NCBI GenBank assembly: GCA_008921705.1
Contig: VFFE01007634.1
Location: 1,829,055-1,893,054, forward strand
Direction: 5' to 3'
Source: Burhinus oedicnemus
Lineage: Eukaryota > Chordata > Aves > Charadriiformes > Burhinidae
DNA: 64,000 nucleotides
The notes under the pieces are model-generated. The model saw nothing but the letters and a program-made list of their open reading frames with translations. It did not search any database and was not told the origin of the DNA. Below, piece by piece: positions 25,501 through 38,041 of this stretch. Numbering within the stretch: the first letter of the stretch is position 1; every line of letters begins with the position of its first letter. The translations under genes were made by a program, and so were the position numbers.

Positions 25501-28500
25501 AACAATTTACAGTTTTGCAGTATTTACTCAGTACTGTAACCACAGGAAATGTCTTTGTTGTAACAGGGGTCAGGGTACTGAAAAATCAATGCAAGAGAAT
25601 GCTTGTGTAATGCTTCATTTAGCATTTAATACAAATTGACAAAATAATGCAGAACTTATTTTTTTAATTTTCCACAAATTGTATGTTTAGCAGTCATTGT
25701 TATTGTCAAGTCACAATAAACTGATGAGAAACCATCAGATAATATTAACATAGCATTACAAAATGTTCCAGAATGTTTGTTTTGTTGATTTTCTAAACAG
25801 CATAACATATCTCCATAATAAAATATGCCTTATTGCTAAAATTTTGCTTTCTAAAATAGTGTCTTGGAAATTGGGTGTCTTGGTGGTGGGTGGGGGAGGT
25901 AGTATTGTAAATTAGAAAACTGTTTAAAGGTAGTGGCTTTCTTGAGAAGTATAGCATAAGCATTTAAGTAGGGAGTTTGATCACTGAAAGAAAAAAAGCT
26001 TCAAAGGACAGCTACTTATTTGTTGTGCTCAGCCCTCCACTGTACCAGTGCATTAGAGTAGCTCATTCTTCTTTCTCCCAGTGAAAACTGATCCTCCCAC
26101 CTGGCGCTATAATCCGATTGCATTGGTACAATGTAGTCAGACCCCGACATGAGTAGTGGCTTATAGCTGCTGACCACAGGATACAGAGACCCAATACATA
26201 ATTTCATTTGGAAACTTTCAAAGCTGTAACACTCAACCGTATTAAGGAAATAAGAGAGCAAATATTAAACTTTTGGTGTGAGATAAGCAAAAAAAGGCAT
26301 ATTGTTCTATACATTGAGCTGTATTCACAGGTTACAAGATATGTCAGTCAATATATTCAACATTTATCCCTTTCTTCTCCCAATTTAGCCTTTGAGAAAA
26401 AACAAGAGTAAGTCCTCTAAGTTTCTTTTCTGCTCTGTCAGCCAAGAAAAGCAACATATTATGTTTCCCATTAGTACTTTTCCAGGAAGTGTTATTTTAT
26501 ATTGAATTCTAAATTTCACTTGGACTAGAGGAAGTTTTAGTAGTAACTTTTCTTTGCACTTGTTGAGATATAATTCCTTTTGCACCCGAAACCTCATGCT
26601 TTTATACTCACAGGGCTGAAAAACCTTCAAGCTTTTTGCTTAGATCGGGCTTTTTTTTTGCGAGACTGAAGATCACAGAGCTTAGTCCTGTCTCAAACAT
26701 ACCCTCATTTTATTTTTTATTTATTCCTCCTTTTTTAATTTATACTAGAAGACTTAGAATTGTCCAGTCTTCAAGTAGAGACTGTATTTTGCTCTTCTGA
26801 AAGTGTATCTTTTGTATGAAACTGCCCCTGCTACTCAACTCCATATCTGAGTTATAGCAGAAGTAAAACAACTGAATTCCTACAGAAGTCGTTTTATAGT
26901 TCCTGAAATTACTTGAAAGTAACAGAAAAACAGAAATTGTGTCTCTGTATGCCTACCCATTAAACTACCATTCTCAAATGGTACCTGCATTGCAGATGGC
27001 TCAAAACACGTGATTTTCACTCCTAAAGGGAGTGAAATCCTAAAGAGATACACAGCTATTGACACTATATAGTATTCATGCATGACAAAAGCTAACATTT
27101 TTCATGGGTAATACAGGACTAGAATTTTCTTCTAGATTCTTACCATTAAAACAAGTGCTTCACTTACTGAAGCCAATACTTTGTGTCTGCACTTCTGCCT
27201 TGCATTTCTAAATCAACTGCCAGTATAAAAACTTTTATTGAATTCTACAGACACCTCTTACACTTAGAGCGCTTTATTGATTTTTTTTTTTTTCCATTCT
27301 ACCATTTACTATATTTTATGGACTGTTTGTTCCTACAATTTCCTTGTCTTACACCACGAAAGATGTTTCCTCTTACCTTCTTGCTGCTTCAATTCTGTCC
27401 CACCTATTCCACCTCTGAAAGTCCAGCTTTTTTGGGAACTTTCAGAACTTAAGTGGTTTTAGAGGTTAGCACTGGATAAGTTTTCTATGAGAAGAAAAAA
27501 TATGAACTCAGTCTTAGTTCTATGTTCTTAAAGACCTGTTCACGTTAAGCAGATTACCCAAAACAGTAACAGGAATTGCACAACCATCTTCCAGCTAAAA
27601 TTTCAGACTGAGGCATTGCTGAATTTAGTCTTCCTACCAGCAAACATCTTTCCCTCTTTCTTTCTTTCTTTCTTTCTCTGACAGTATAGCACTCTATCAG
27701 TGTTTCCTCTAACTCTGTTGTCCAAGATCGAAATATCTGAAAAATTCACCCGACAGGATACATAAGTGGTAATGGACTGTGAAGGACAATGGCAAAAAAA
27801 ACATGCTTATCAACCTGAATGAAGTGTGTTAGAGCTTTGTTTCACGTTTATGTTTTTCAGGACTCCACAGCAAACAGCATGAGCTCAATTCCACACTATA
27901 TACATCAGTGAGATGTTCTTATGCTGAATACATTATGAAAATTATCTCTACTTTCCAATCTCGTAACACTGAGGTCCACATGCCCAAGCAGCTTTGTCCC
28001 TGCTTCATTACAGCATTCAGATCACAGGCAGGGGGGACACTAGACCATCTCCAAAATAGTTAATATGCTACCACAGCCTAAAAAAAAGCTGAACTCTATC
28101 AACACAGAAATAAAGTGTCATACCTAAAGACATCAATACTCCTGTAGAGCAAATTTTTGATGAGTAATAAACTTGAATGCCCATTCCCACAACTGGTAGT
28201 CTTTCCTGTGTGAATTACATCTGTGATCTTCATTATTCCAAAAAAACCCCCAAACTTTAGGATGTTCCTAAATGCCCTAAGTATGAAATTCTTGTCATAT
28301 TGTTACAGATGCACGGTTGCACAGACTTTTTCCTCAGTGAGGAAATCAGCTTCAATAAGTCCCAAGTGTTTCCCTTCCCATCCTCCCACATCTGGCCATT
28401 TGTTTTTACTTCTCCGCCACCCCCTGCATTTTTGCAGGCTTTTAAAACCAGATCAAATCCTCAAACTGAGAGGTATTATATACCACTACTGGGGACTGAG

Positions 28501-30966
28501 TGGTCAAGAACAATCATAGCCAGAGTACGGCTGCCAAACGCTTTCTATCATTAAACTGTAGTCTTAGGAAAACATTTTGAGAGCCATTGTACTCCCTAAG
28601 AAAGTACGCATAGTTAAGTGAAATTAAACTCAAGAAATTATATAGGAGAGAGAGTAGGAAGATTTACTTAGCAACTTCTAGGGAATGGTTTATCCAGATT
28701 TATTTCATGGGTTTTGTTTACTGGAATGAACAGTCTCTGCATTTTATATTCTTAATGCTGATTATAGCAAAAGGCAAGAGTCAAACATTGAAGCTACCTA
28801 ACATTTTTAATCAGGACAATTGAGGGTGTTGGAATGGCCTTCCATCAAACAGATACTTCAGAATAAATAATGTTCTGGACCAGCTACTTTTTTGTTATTT
28901 GCAGACAATGTTCAAGGTGAAGAATAACATACCTAGATAAATCAGAAGACATTATGTGGTGCGTTCTTTTTCTGTTCTCTTCGCCTTTTAACCGCCTTTA
29001 TCTTTTCTGCTTTCTTTTCCCTTATGAAGTTCAAATGCTTGCATGCTTATATGTAGTGGTATCAAACACACTATTATATGTATTGTTTCCTTCCTAAAGG
29101 GTCAGTTCAGGGCTGCACTGTAATTTAATACGCGCATGAGAATTCAACTTGAGTACAATAGTTTGTATATGTACCACATTCAGAGTCCATTGAGTTTTAA
29201 CCTTTGCGTTGTTATTCATAGCAAGTGCTTTTAAGTCCTTTGCTGATTTTTTCCATTGTACTGAATTTAAAGTAATCAAAAGAATGCTAGATGAAAGCAA
29301 GAGAACTGTAGTACTATTTGAAGGCTTTTTTCTTACCTGGATGAGTTAGACAATGTATTTACTTTTTCACTCAGTGTAAGAGAGGCTATGCAATGCTTTA
29401 CAACAAGAACAACGTTCAGAAAGGATTGAGAATCTCTACCCATCCGATCCTTTTATTCCTGATAGTGGAAGATAAGCGTCAGATTACTACTCACTTTATT
29501 ATTACTTAGTTCATCAACAGAAAGCAGAGTATATTGCACCATCGTTCCTCAAAAGGAAGACTATGCCTATACTGTAGCCAACCTCCTTCAGCTAAAAATG
29601 AACATATGGAGAGAGGAGCCAGCCCTACTAGATATGAAATGAAAGAAAATTCCAGTCAGGTCTTTTGTGAACAGATAACATTTGGGCTAATTTAGCCATT
29701 CATTTCTGTAATGGGGAAAAAGTAGCAAATATTTGCTAGAATACTAGAACACTAATCTGACTTTCTAAAAGTGAGAATATAACTGGGAAGTCTAATTCTA
29801 AAATTTATATGTATCGAGTCAAGGAACGTAAAAAGCTACCACTTGTGTGTGTCATTAAGTTACCTGTAAATCAACATAAACCCAACTAATCAGTAAATAG
29901 CAAACACTCAGCAAGCAACAAGAAAATGAATTTCAAAATATCCAACTAGATTGCAAAATTCAGCTTTCACTTAAAACTGCAAAACCTGACTATTTAAAAA
30001 CATTAAAATAACTTACTATTACTACTATTTAAGAGAAGAATGTGAAGGTGTTGAAGTAAGTTTCTGAAAATGTGTGAAGAATCCACATTATGCAAGAGAT
30101 CAGGAATACAGTTAAAAAAATTGCTGCCAACTCTACTCTGTACATTCCCTTCACAGAACCTTTAAATGCACAAATTGCTTTCACAGACCGTTAACTAAAT
30201 TTATCAGATCAAGCACCACATTTTAAAATACCACCTAACATTTCTGCAGGGATTCTTAAACTTTAACTTGCAAGAATTAATTAACCATAACAGGCCTGTT
30301 GTTTAGATGCTTTGTTAACTATGTTGTTTGCTTTGTAAGTCTCAGTTCAGCTCCTGTTCACTATCTACTCTTCAACAGATTAATAATTTCTGAATCAGAG
30401 AAGCTCTGTGAAAAGATCACAGAAAACATCTCAGCTCGACAAACACTGCACATGAGCGGTCTCAGTTAAGGTCAATAGTGAGTCAGGGAAGGGAAGGTTT
30501 TATTTCAGCTCTTTGCACAATACCTACTCTGTAGGTAAACAGAAGTCTTCAGTTCAACAACACTAACAGATCTTAATCTTTTCAAGCATATATATTTATT
30601 TAATTGCTATGTTTAAATCAAAGATATTTCCTATGAATAGCTTTTGCAAAGAGAGTACATGAAGATTTCTGTTGTTTCTTATTTGAATCACTAGCATTAA
30701 AGCGAAGGCTGAGGTAATCATTTCACTCAAAGGAAATAAAACAAAGAAACCTCTATTTCATCGCTAAGAAAGCAGAGCTCAGAGGTTCCCACGAGTGGTT
30801 AACTTCAAAATATTCAAACAAACTAAATAAAAAATAATCACTGTAGTCACTAAGGACCATAATGTGGTTGGCCCTTATGTGAGACATGTTCTAAGGCTGA
30901 GAAAAACGATTTCTACTCACTATGACATGGCTCGTGAAATTCAGATGTAACTGAAGGCCTGGCTTT
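22512..30966 (-). other. Possible undescribed minus-strand spliced transcript (very tentative)
   Basis: Candidate exons, read on the minus strand from right to left, are 30966-30921, 29395-29337, 28205-28124, 27414-27377, 26169-26101, a segment below 24605, a segment below 24392, and 22559-22512. Several have both a good acceptor and a strong donor: 30966 follows TTTTTTTTCTGCAG, 29337 ends CCAG|GTAAGA, 27377 ends GAAG|GTAAGA, 26101 ends CCAG|GTGGGA and 22512 ends CAAG|GTAAGA. The first two join in phase. I know no orthologue, some segments are open in more than one frame, and no start codon or CpG-island first exon was fixed. It could be a long noncoding RNA divergent from the TMEM128 island, a lineage-specific gene, or chance. 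Confidence 0.2.
27655..27678 (+). repeat. (TTTC)n microsatellite
   Basis: About five tandem TTTC units at the end of a pyrimidine-rich stretch. It is a simple repeat in noncoding sequence. Confidence 0.9.
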
Positions 30967-32879
30967 CTGCAGAAAAAAAAATAATTAAAACATTGTTCCA
31001 TTATTCTATCATTTAGGCTGAATTTACTCAAAACTCAATGCACAGTAATAAAGAATAACCAGAACCCTTGCTTCCCTTGTCCCTAGAACCTCACTCATCT
31101 ATAACAGAGATGATAGGATGTTTAGGAAAATATAGTCATTTTTTTCCTGCTAAATTACTGTTAGCAGCCCCTTTGCTGAAAAGATAACATCTCCAGGTAG
31201 ATTATACAACACAGGGTATCTACATATCAGGTCACATGACAAATGAACAGCCAATGCTATGTTTCTTCTAACTGTAGAATGCACAGATTAAGTCAAATTC
31301 TCCATTACTTCAGCACCTACAACTCAAACCAAATGTAAGAAAAAGTTGTGATAATATATACATTGAAAAAAATTAGTCTTATGTACTTTTAGTGTTCATC
31401 ATTACACTAGTTAAACTGATTTAAGTCTACTGAGTTAAACCTGCTGTAACACTGTATGAATTAGGCAATGGATGCAGAAGATCTATTATTTTATTAATAC
31501 TTATCCCATTTTTTTTCCACCCATTTCAAAGGGCATTTGATAAGGTCATTATTTACCCAACAGGTTTAGAACTGCTTAAAAACAGTGCAAGTTAGAGCAA
31601 GTCTAGCTTACATCCTAACTAGCTTCTACCAGTTAGTTTCTCCCCTTAGGATGGCCTGACATTTTTTTAAGGCTTATTGATAAAACACATAATAATTTAT
31701 CCACAGCCTACATTCCATTCTTTCTGTTTTTCCTGTTTTCTCAACATGAAACTACAGAGGAAGTATCTACAAGACTTTTATGTTGATAAATGCCACATGA
31801 CAAGCAAAGAATGCACGTGGTAAGTGAAAATTTGATATATTTCTCATACTTGCTGTTTTGATGCAAAATACTCAGTTTGCCTTCTAAAATTAAAAGTATA
31901 ATCAGGTAATTAAACATTCTTTTCTTTTAACTTTAACCTATATACAGCTAGGACTATAAATTTGATTTTGGTAAGTAAACCACACAGAATAATTTTTTTT
32001 TTTCCTTTAATCTACCTTAAAAGAATCTGAACTTTTATTGAATATTTCTACACTTAATCACAGAGTAAAGAAAAGCTATGTGTAAGAGCTGCCATATCAG
32101 ACAGGTACTTCCATTGTGTAGTCAGTGGGATTTTTGCCTTATTAGGAACATCATGCCACACATGATTTTGTCTAAGCACAGGATTTGTAAGTACCACACA
32201 TATCATCTAATTAGCCTAATAAATCATTACAATTAGAAAGAAACTTCAATTTTAAAAGCCATGATACTTATTCAATGAACACACCCCAAAAGATACAGTA
32301 CATATATTCACAGTATTCTGGTAATGACCAGACCTAAGATTAATTTGTCAATATAATTTAGTAGCTTTGAGTTTGTCCATGTGAATAAACAACAAAGCAA
32401 CAGTTATCTAGTAAATTTCAAGGTTTTGTTTGCAGAAATATGATGTAACTTTGTATCTAGTTATGCAGAATTCAGCTATGGAACTGAAACTATCTATTTT
32501 ACCATTTTATTAGTTTATTTATCTAGTTTGTCTTGTAAATATGGTTATTATTTTCAGTTACAAGTTGCAGTATCCGGTATTACAGGACTCCCATGGTTCT
32601 TGAAAGCCCTCAGAGCCTTCTATTTGACTCCTGTTCCATCTAAACCACTACTCAGTGTCACAAAAATTGAGATTTTCCTAACATCTACCCTCAAGAGCAT
32701 CTGGTTTGCAAAATGGGATGAGCAAAATACCTACATGCACCCAGTTTTCCCATTTTTCTTAATTAAACAGACCTCACTTCTGTACCTGGATTTGCATCAC
32801 ACTGTTCACTGTTTTCAATGGGGATTAGTGCAATTCATTACATTGTTGATTTATAATATATTACTGGGGCGTTAACAGG

Positions 32880-33460
32880 GTCATCGCTTGCTACAGCCGT
32901 GCTCCAGCAGCGCCCTCCGCTCCGCTCCCGGTACCGCCGCGGGGCCCAGCCGGTCCGACTTGCTTTCCGACCGACCACGGGCTCGGCAAGCCTACGACCA
33001 GCGACAGCGGGCCTGAAGTCTGGAGAAGGCCGCTCCGGCTGCCCCGCCGCCTGGCCGACTCCCTCTGCCCCCTCACACGGGGCCACCGCCCCTCACGCCA
33101 ACGGCCGTACCGGCCGCCGCGCTTCCCGCCCCCGCCCTGGCGTCACTGCCGGAGCGGCCCAAGATGGAGGCCGGCGCCAGCAGCGGAGAGCCGCTCCCGA
33201 GGCTCAGGCGCCCTTTGCGGCGAGGGGCAGAAGCCCGCGACCCGCTGCTGCCGCAGCCGCCTTTGAGGGGTGGCGAGACGGCCGGTGGGTGGTGCCGGGG
33301 GCGCGGGGGCCGAGTGCGGGGCCGAGCTCTGCGAGGCGGGCGGTGTGACAGAAACGCCGGGGCGGGGAGCGGTGACAAGCGGCGCCTACCGCAGCGCTGC
33401 CCCCGCGGCGGGAGCCGGGAAGGGGACGGACCCTGCTCACGGTAGGAGTGAGGGGGCTCC
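32880..33460 (+). promoter_or_regulatory. CpG island and promoter of TMEM128
   Basis: GC content jumps abruptly at about 32870 and stays very high to about 33460, with dense CpG. The TMEM128 start codon (33164) is inside it, embedded in CCCAAGATGGAGGCC, which also resembles a YY1 site (AAGATGGCGGC type) as often found over start codons of housekeeping genes. No TATA box is evident. Long open frames on both strands here (for example 32899-33348 and 33073-33519) are the usual artefact of stop-poor GC-rich DNA. On the minus strand GTGAGG donors exist near 33075-33095, so divergent transcription is possible. Confidence 0.7.
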
Positions 33461-36400
33461 TCGGTAAAGGGGTGTGTTGCCTTGCCGGTGGGGATACGGC
33501 TTGCTTGCAGCCAGCACATCTTCCCTCAGGTGTCGGCTCCTAACAGCGAGTTGGATGTGGAAAGGGAGACGTGAGTTGTGTAGAGGACTCCCAACCACGG
33601 GTTTCTTGATGGGAGTGAAGTGCTTAAGTGCTCCAGAGCCAAGTTCTAGTAGATAAGGAAGAATCTAGGAAATAAAAAATAAGAATGCCTGTAAGCTCCA
33701 GCAGAGCTGTTGGTACACTCAGCTGGTGATAATAATGCATGTGAGGGAGCCAGCATATGTTTCACGGCTGGAGGCGCACGGGCCACCAATAACTTCTAGT
33801 GATGAAGTCCAAAGTATGAAACATCGAAGGCACCTTCGACACCTTTTTTGACAGTGTGCATAAATACTGAATGTGTTGGTTACTGTCATGCACAAAAATA
33901 GGCTTTCTAATCTGCTCGCTTCGTTGTCTTGCTTTCTCTAAAGCAATGTATGGTGATGAGGGGGGAAAAAGGAAAAGATGCTTTTCTGCATAGTGATAAT
34001 TTTAGTTTACTAGCTGAAAGTATGCAGCGTGAATCAAGCTAGTTCCTGAAACTGAAAATCTCTTGTGAAGTAACTGCAGTTGAGTACAAGAAAATTATTT
34101 ATACCTGAAATAGGTTTGCAAATATTAACAAAAAAGGATACAAATAAATTAATAAGTGGAAATACCAACCTGACTTTCTATACATACACTAGATTAATAA
34201 AAATGCTTTCATAACACCAGGAGGTTTTTAATGAGTTAAATAACCCTTATAAAATCTAGTCAGCTGTTAATTTCCTAAAAGGGTACACAGACCCAGCATG
34301 TGCTGATTGTTACTGCTTTATCATTTTATCAAAGGGCACCTTGCTTAGTCTGTTTTACTCCAGGAAATGTGCAGAGCTTTTTAGAATACTTCCTCTGTAA
34401 TACAAAGTGTATTATACCAAGTATAATAATCTCCAAAGATAAATGAATTAAAAGGATAAAGCATCATGTTTTACGTAACTATAATCATACTCCATGTAAT
34501 GACTGGCTTTAGTGCTATAATTATGTTCTTATTTACAGAAGAGTCTACAGCTGTAGAGAAGAGGAAGCCTCTTACCAGACTGAATATTCATTCTGCATTC
34601 TGGATTTTGGCATCGATTGCTGTGACATACTACTTTGATTTTTTAAAAACTGTTAAAGAAACTATGCAAGCAGATAGGTAAGGTACCTTTTCTTACAAAG
34701 GAAGTTGCGTTTTCATCTTGCAAATTATATTGAGTTTGTTACATCTGAACACCGTGTTTTAAATCTTGGATAAACAAGATCTACAATAGGAATAGAGAGA
34801 GCTGGGACTGTTCAGCCTGAAGAAAAGAAGGCTCAGAGGGATCTTATCAATGTATATAAATACCTGAAGGGAGGGTGCATAGAAGACAGAGTCAGGCTCT
34901 TTTCAGTGGTGCCCAGTGACAGGACCAGAGGCAATGGCACAGACTGAAACATGGGAGGTTCCCTCTGAATGTCAGGAAACACTTTTTTACTGTGAGACTG
35001 ACCGAGCACTGGCACAGGTTGCCCAGAGAGGTTGTGGGGTCTCCATCCTTGGAGATACTCAAGTCATCTGGACACGGTCCTGGGCAACTGGTTCTAGGTG
35101 ATCCTGCTTGAGTAGGGAGGCTGGACCAGATGACCACCTAATTTTTAAGTAAATACAAAAATTTTGCTGTAATTATTTTTTTTCTTTAGGCTCTTTTAAG
35201 CCATCTGTGTACATGCAAAATTTGTTCTAATAGCAGGATGTTTTAATACTGTACCTTCAAGTTTACATTTACGTACAAGAAATTGCTGCCTGTTTTGATG
35301 AAAGTGTTGGGGTTTTGATTTTATTTTAATCAAAACTGAAATTAATCTTTAAATGTCAAAATGCGGTTCATTTCTCTAGAAGTTCTCTAGGCTTTGAGTA
35401 GATCAGCGAAAGATTAGTGAAATAATTTCTATTAAGTAATTTCTATTCAATTTCTTTTCTGTTGAATTGTTTTCAATGGCATTGATGGGTGTTAAATATT
35501 TTTAGATAGCTTCACCTGGAAGTGCTTTTAAAACTCTCTCATTGTCATTGTCATTGTATCAGTACGTGGAAGATGAACAGGGCCTTGCTCTGTGCTGTGA
35601 GGTTCTCTGAAGCTGCTCTTCCAAGCTGGTCTAGGTACGCTGTACATCCAGTTGGCTGTGGATACAAATTAGTGACTCCAGGGTATGATCAAAGTTTTGG
35701 ATGGCCTTGTCTGTTCCCTGCGGGACCCTGTCTTCCTGCATTGCTTGTTTAGGTAGACTATGGCAACTGCTCTCTTAATGCAGATTTCTTAATTGGTACT
35801 ACTGAGGTACCAAAATAGCATATGGTATTTGCTGTACCATACCAAAGCAAATGTTACCTGAGTAGGAAGATACTTGATTACCCTTTGTAATTTAGTAATC
35901 AAACTATGGTAATAAGAATTCACTTTTTAAAATTTTTATTTGCTAAATACACATTCAGATAAGTATAAGATTTTATTGAAGTGCACCTTCCTCCCAAGTT
36001 GTCTTTCCATCTTACTCTTGAAGTATGTCCTCAAAGAGGCTTAAAAGTGGATCTTCCTAACTAATCACATACCCTGTGTTTTCTTGATTCTGAGTTTGAA
36101 ATCCTGGATTTCTCTATGGTTTTCTTCAGCTGCTATGAAGGAAAATCTTCATGCTGCTTTTTTGTTAAATTTGAGAGTTCATAAATTTGAAACCTTATTA
36201 AGGCTTTCTGCAACATTTCTGTTGCACAAAAATCAATACTCTAATTTATAGTGAGAAGCACAGTTGCAGTGGAGCCTATTTTATTTCATTACTGACAAAG
36301 TATTTTTGGTGTGGTAGTGTAGTAGATCACTGACAAGGTCTGTTGCATTGCATTTTCAAAATATTTGAGGGAAAAATAAATGACAGGACTGATACATTGA

Positions 36401-38041
36401 AAAATTAAACTCAAATACTTATGTGTATTAGACAGCTTTAGAACAGCAAAAGTGTTTTGTAAAAGTAATTTAAGAAAAAAACCAACAGGATCTCTAGGCT
36501 GATCTGTATAATTAACAGGTATGGTCTGTTCTGCCTCTAGACTAGAATGAAGATAGAACTACAATATGACTGTGCTTAATGTGCTTTCTCCCTACAGTTG
36601 GTGGTTTGCCTCTGGCAGTTGTTTATTGGCTGCATGTTTATCTGTTGCCTTTTACTGCATACTGTATCTTGAGTGGTATTGTGGAATTGAGGACTACGAT
36701 GCACAGTATCCAGCACTGATACCTATCACAACAGCTACCTTTATTGCAGCAGCAATTTGGTAAGTTTGAACGCTGTGTACAAAGTTCTGCTAAACGTGTG
36801 CAATTCTAACTGTGTTAATGGATTCATTTTATAAAAAGTATAATTTCTCTAATTCTACTAAGTGTACTGCTGACAATACCAGTTCTAAGTAACATAATTT
36901 CTTCCACTTCCAACATCCTCCCACAAAGCAAGAGTTGCGGCTCTTGAAACTGTATATTAAGTAGATGAACCGGATCTTTTCTGTCCTGAAAATTTATGGG
37001 AAAACTGAAGTCCTTAGCTTTGTTAGTGTAAATTGCTGACCTCTGACAACTATTTGTGAGGTTTACAAATTAAGACAAAGGTGTATTCTCTAGCTGAGAA
37101 AAAATTATGCCTGATCAGTTGCTAACACAGAGTTCTTCATTATCAAACAATCTATAAATAGCAAACATATACTGAAATTTATACTTCTGACTATTGTTAT
37201 ATGAGCTTTAACGGTTTATATCTTGTCAGAGAATTGTACTTTTAGTAAGGGCTACTTATTTATGAGATTATAGGAGTCAGAATTGAGGAAATGTGCTTGT
37301 GAATGAAAAAAATATATACGTGTGTGTGTGTACGTATATTGATCTCTGCATGAAAGCTGGTTCTCTCTTTAGGTGGTGTATCTGAATAACGTCAGTATTT
37401 GTTGCAATGCTGGGAAGAAAAGGAAGACTGAAGAAGATAAATGTTCTCTATAGTTTAGAATTAGTCAAATCTATAATCTGCGTAATTCAGTTGTAAAATA
37501 AATTGGTTTTCCCACTTTCTCTTCAGTTAAATCTGCTTGGCTAGAAGTACAAATTAAGGCTTTTCTCAGTTGCCATGTATGTCCATGGAAAAATCAAGAG
37601 TAGTTAATTTTCAGGTGCTTCATATACAGAGATTCTAAAAGTAACAGGTATCTTTACCCTTGATGGGACTGAGAGGACTTGCTCAGTGTAAAATCTGCAG
37701 CAGCTACTGGAGTTCTAGGATGAGTTGTCAGTAAATAAACACTAAACTAAACTATCAGTTTAGTATGTAGGTGCTGGGGTCTTTTTGTTTTGTTTTCTCT
37801 CAAGTCATCAAGAAAGAAGTATTTTTCCAGGTTCAGTAATTTAAATCTCGTTTCATCTTGTGCCATGTTTTCTTTGTGCAGCTGGTATTTCTATAGTATG
37901 ACAACTGAATTTACCAAAAACTTCCCTGCTTTTGTTCCCAGTTTCAACATTGCCTTGTGGCCTGTCTGGTCATTTATGACACCTTTGTTGCTCTTCATTC
38001 AGTTTATGGGTGTTGTGATGCTTGTGTCACTCCTGGGATAA
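33164..38041 (+). CDS. TMEM128: TMEM128, four-pass transmembrane protein 128 (complete, 173 residues)
   Basis: Four coding exons join in phase: 33164-33284, 34539-34677, 36598-36759 and 37942-38041 (TAA), 522 bases in all. After a poorly conserved Arg/Pro-rich cytosolic N-terminus of about 40 residues comes the conserved body: [18 protein letters not shown], then four hydrophobic segments around [52 protein letters not shown] and [18 protein letters not shown]. Human TMEM128 has 165 residues with the same layout and the same C-terminal LLG. No signal peptide is seen. Its biochemical role is not established; the protein is predicted to sit in an internal membrane such as the ER. All donors are GT and acceptors AG, with phases 1, 2 and 2. 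The last acceptor (TTTTGTTCCCAG, 37930-37941) was chosen because it restores CFNIALW; an upstream CAG near 37880 would break phase. Confidence 0.95.
34796..35145 (+). repeat. CR1 LINE 3' fragment in TMEM128 intron
   Basis: A recognisable CR1 3' sequence in sense orientation: 'gggactgttcagcctgaaga', 'aagaaggctcagagggatct', 'gcccagtgacaggaccagag', 'aggttgcccagagaggttgt' and 'aggctggaccagatgacc'. It is diverged, with several frame-breaking differences, and is a different subfamily from the copy at 13577. It sits just after the second TMEM128 coding exon. No usable reverse-transcriptase frame remains. Confidence 0.85.
37312..37338. repeat. Alternating purine-pyrimidine tract (AT/GT)n
   Basis: A tract reading ATATATACG then (TG)n then TACGTATAT, nearly symmetrical, in the TMEM128 intron. 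It is a short simple repeat of the kind that can adopt Z-DNA or a cruciform. Confidence 0.7.

Larger units (their letters stand above)
20960..32870. other. Gene-poor interval between LYAR and TMEM128
   Basis: About 12 kb of mainly AT-rich sequence with no gene I can recognise. It includes a locally GC-richer block at 22030-22390 and a (TTTC)n microsatellite at 27655-27678. Several minus-strand open segments bordered by good splice sites are listed separately as a possible transcription unit. An exon-like pair on the plus strand is at 31758-31819 and 32558-32603. No tRNA, rRNA or CRISPR structure is seen. Confidence 0.6.

Noticed and set aside
32528..32875. 115-codon plus-strand frame upstream of the TMEM128 island
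   Set aside because: It has no domain, has hydrophobic AT-rich composition and ends at the island. Only a short part in another frame was kept as a speculative exon.
32838..33519. Long open frames on both strands over the TMEM128 CpG island
   Set aside because: Same composition artefact. Only the frame beginning at 33164 joins in phase to conserved TMEM128 exons.
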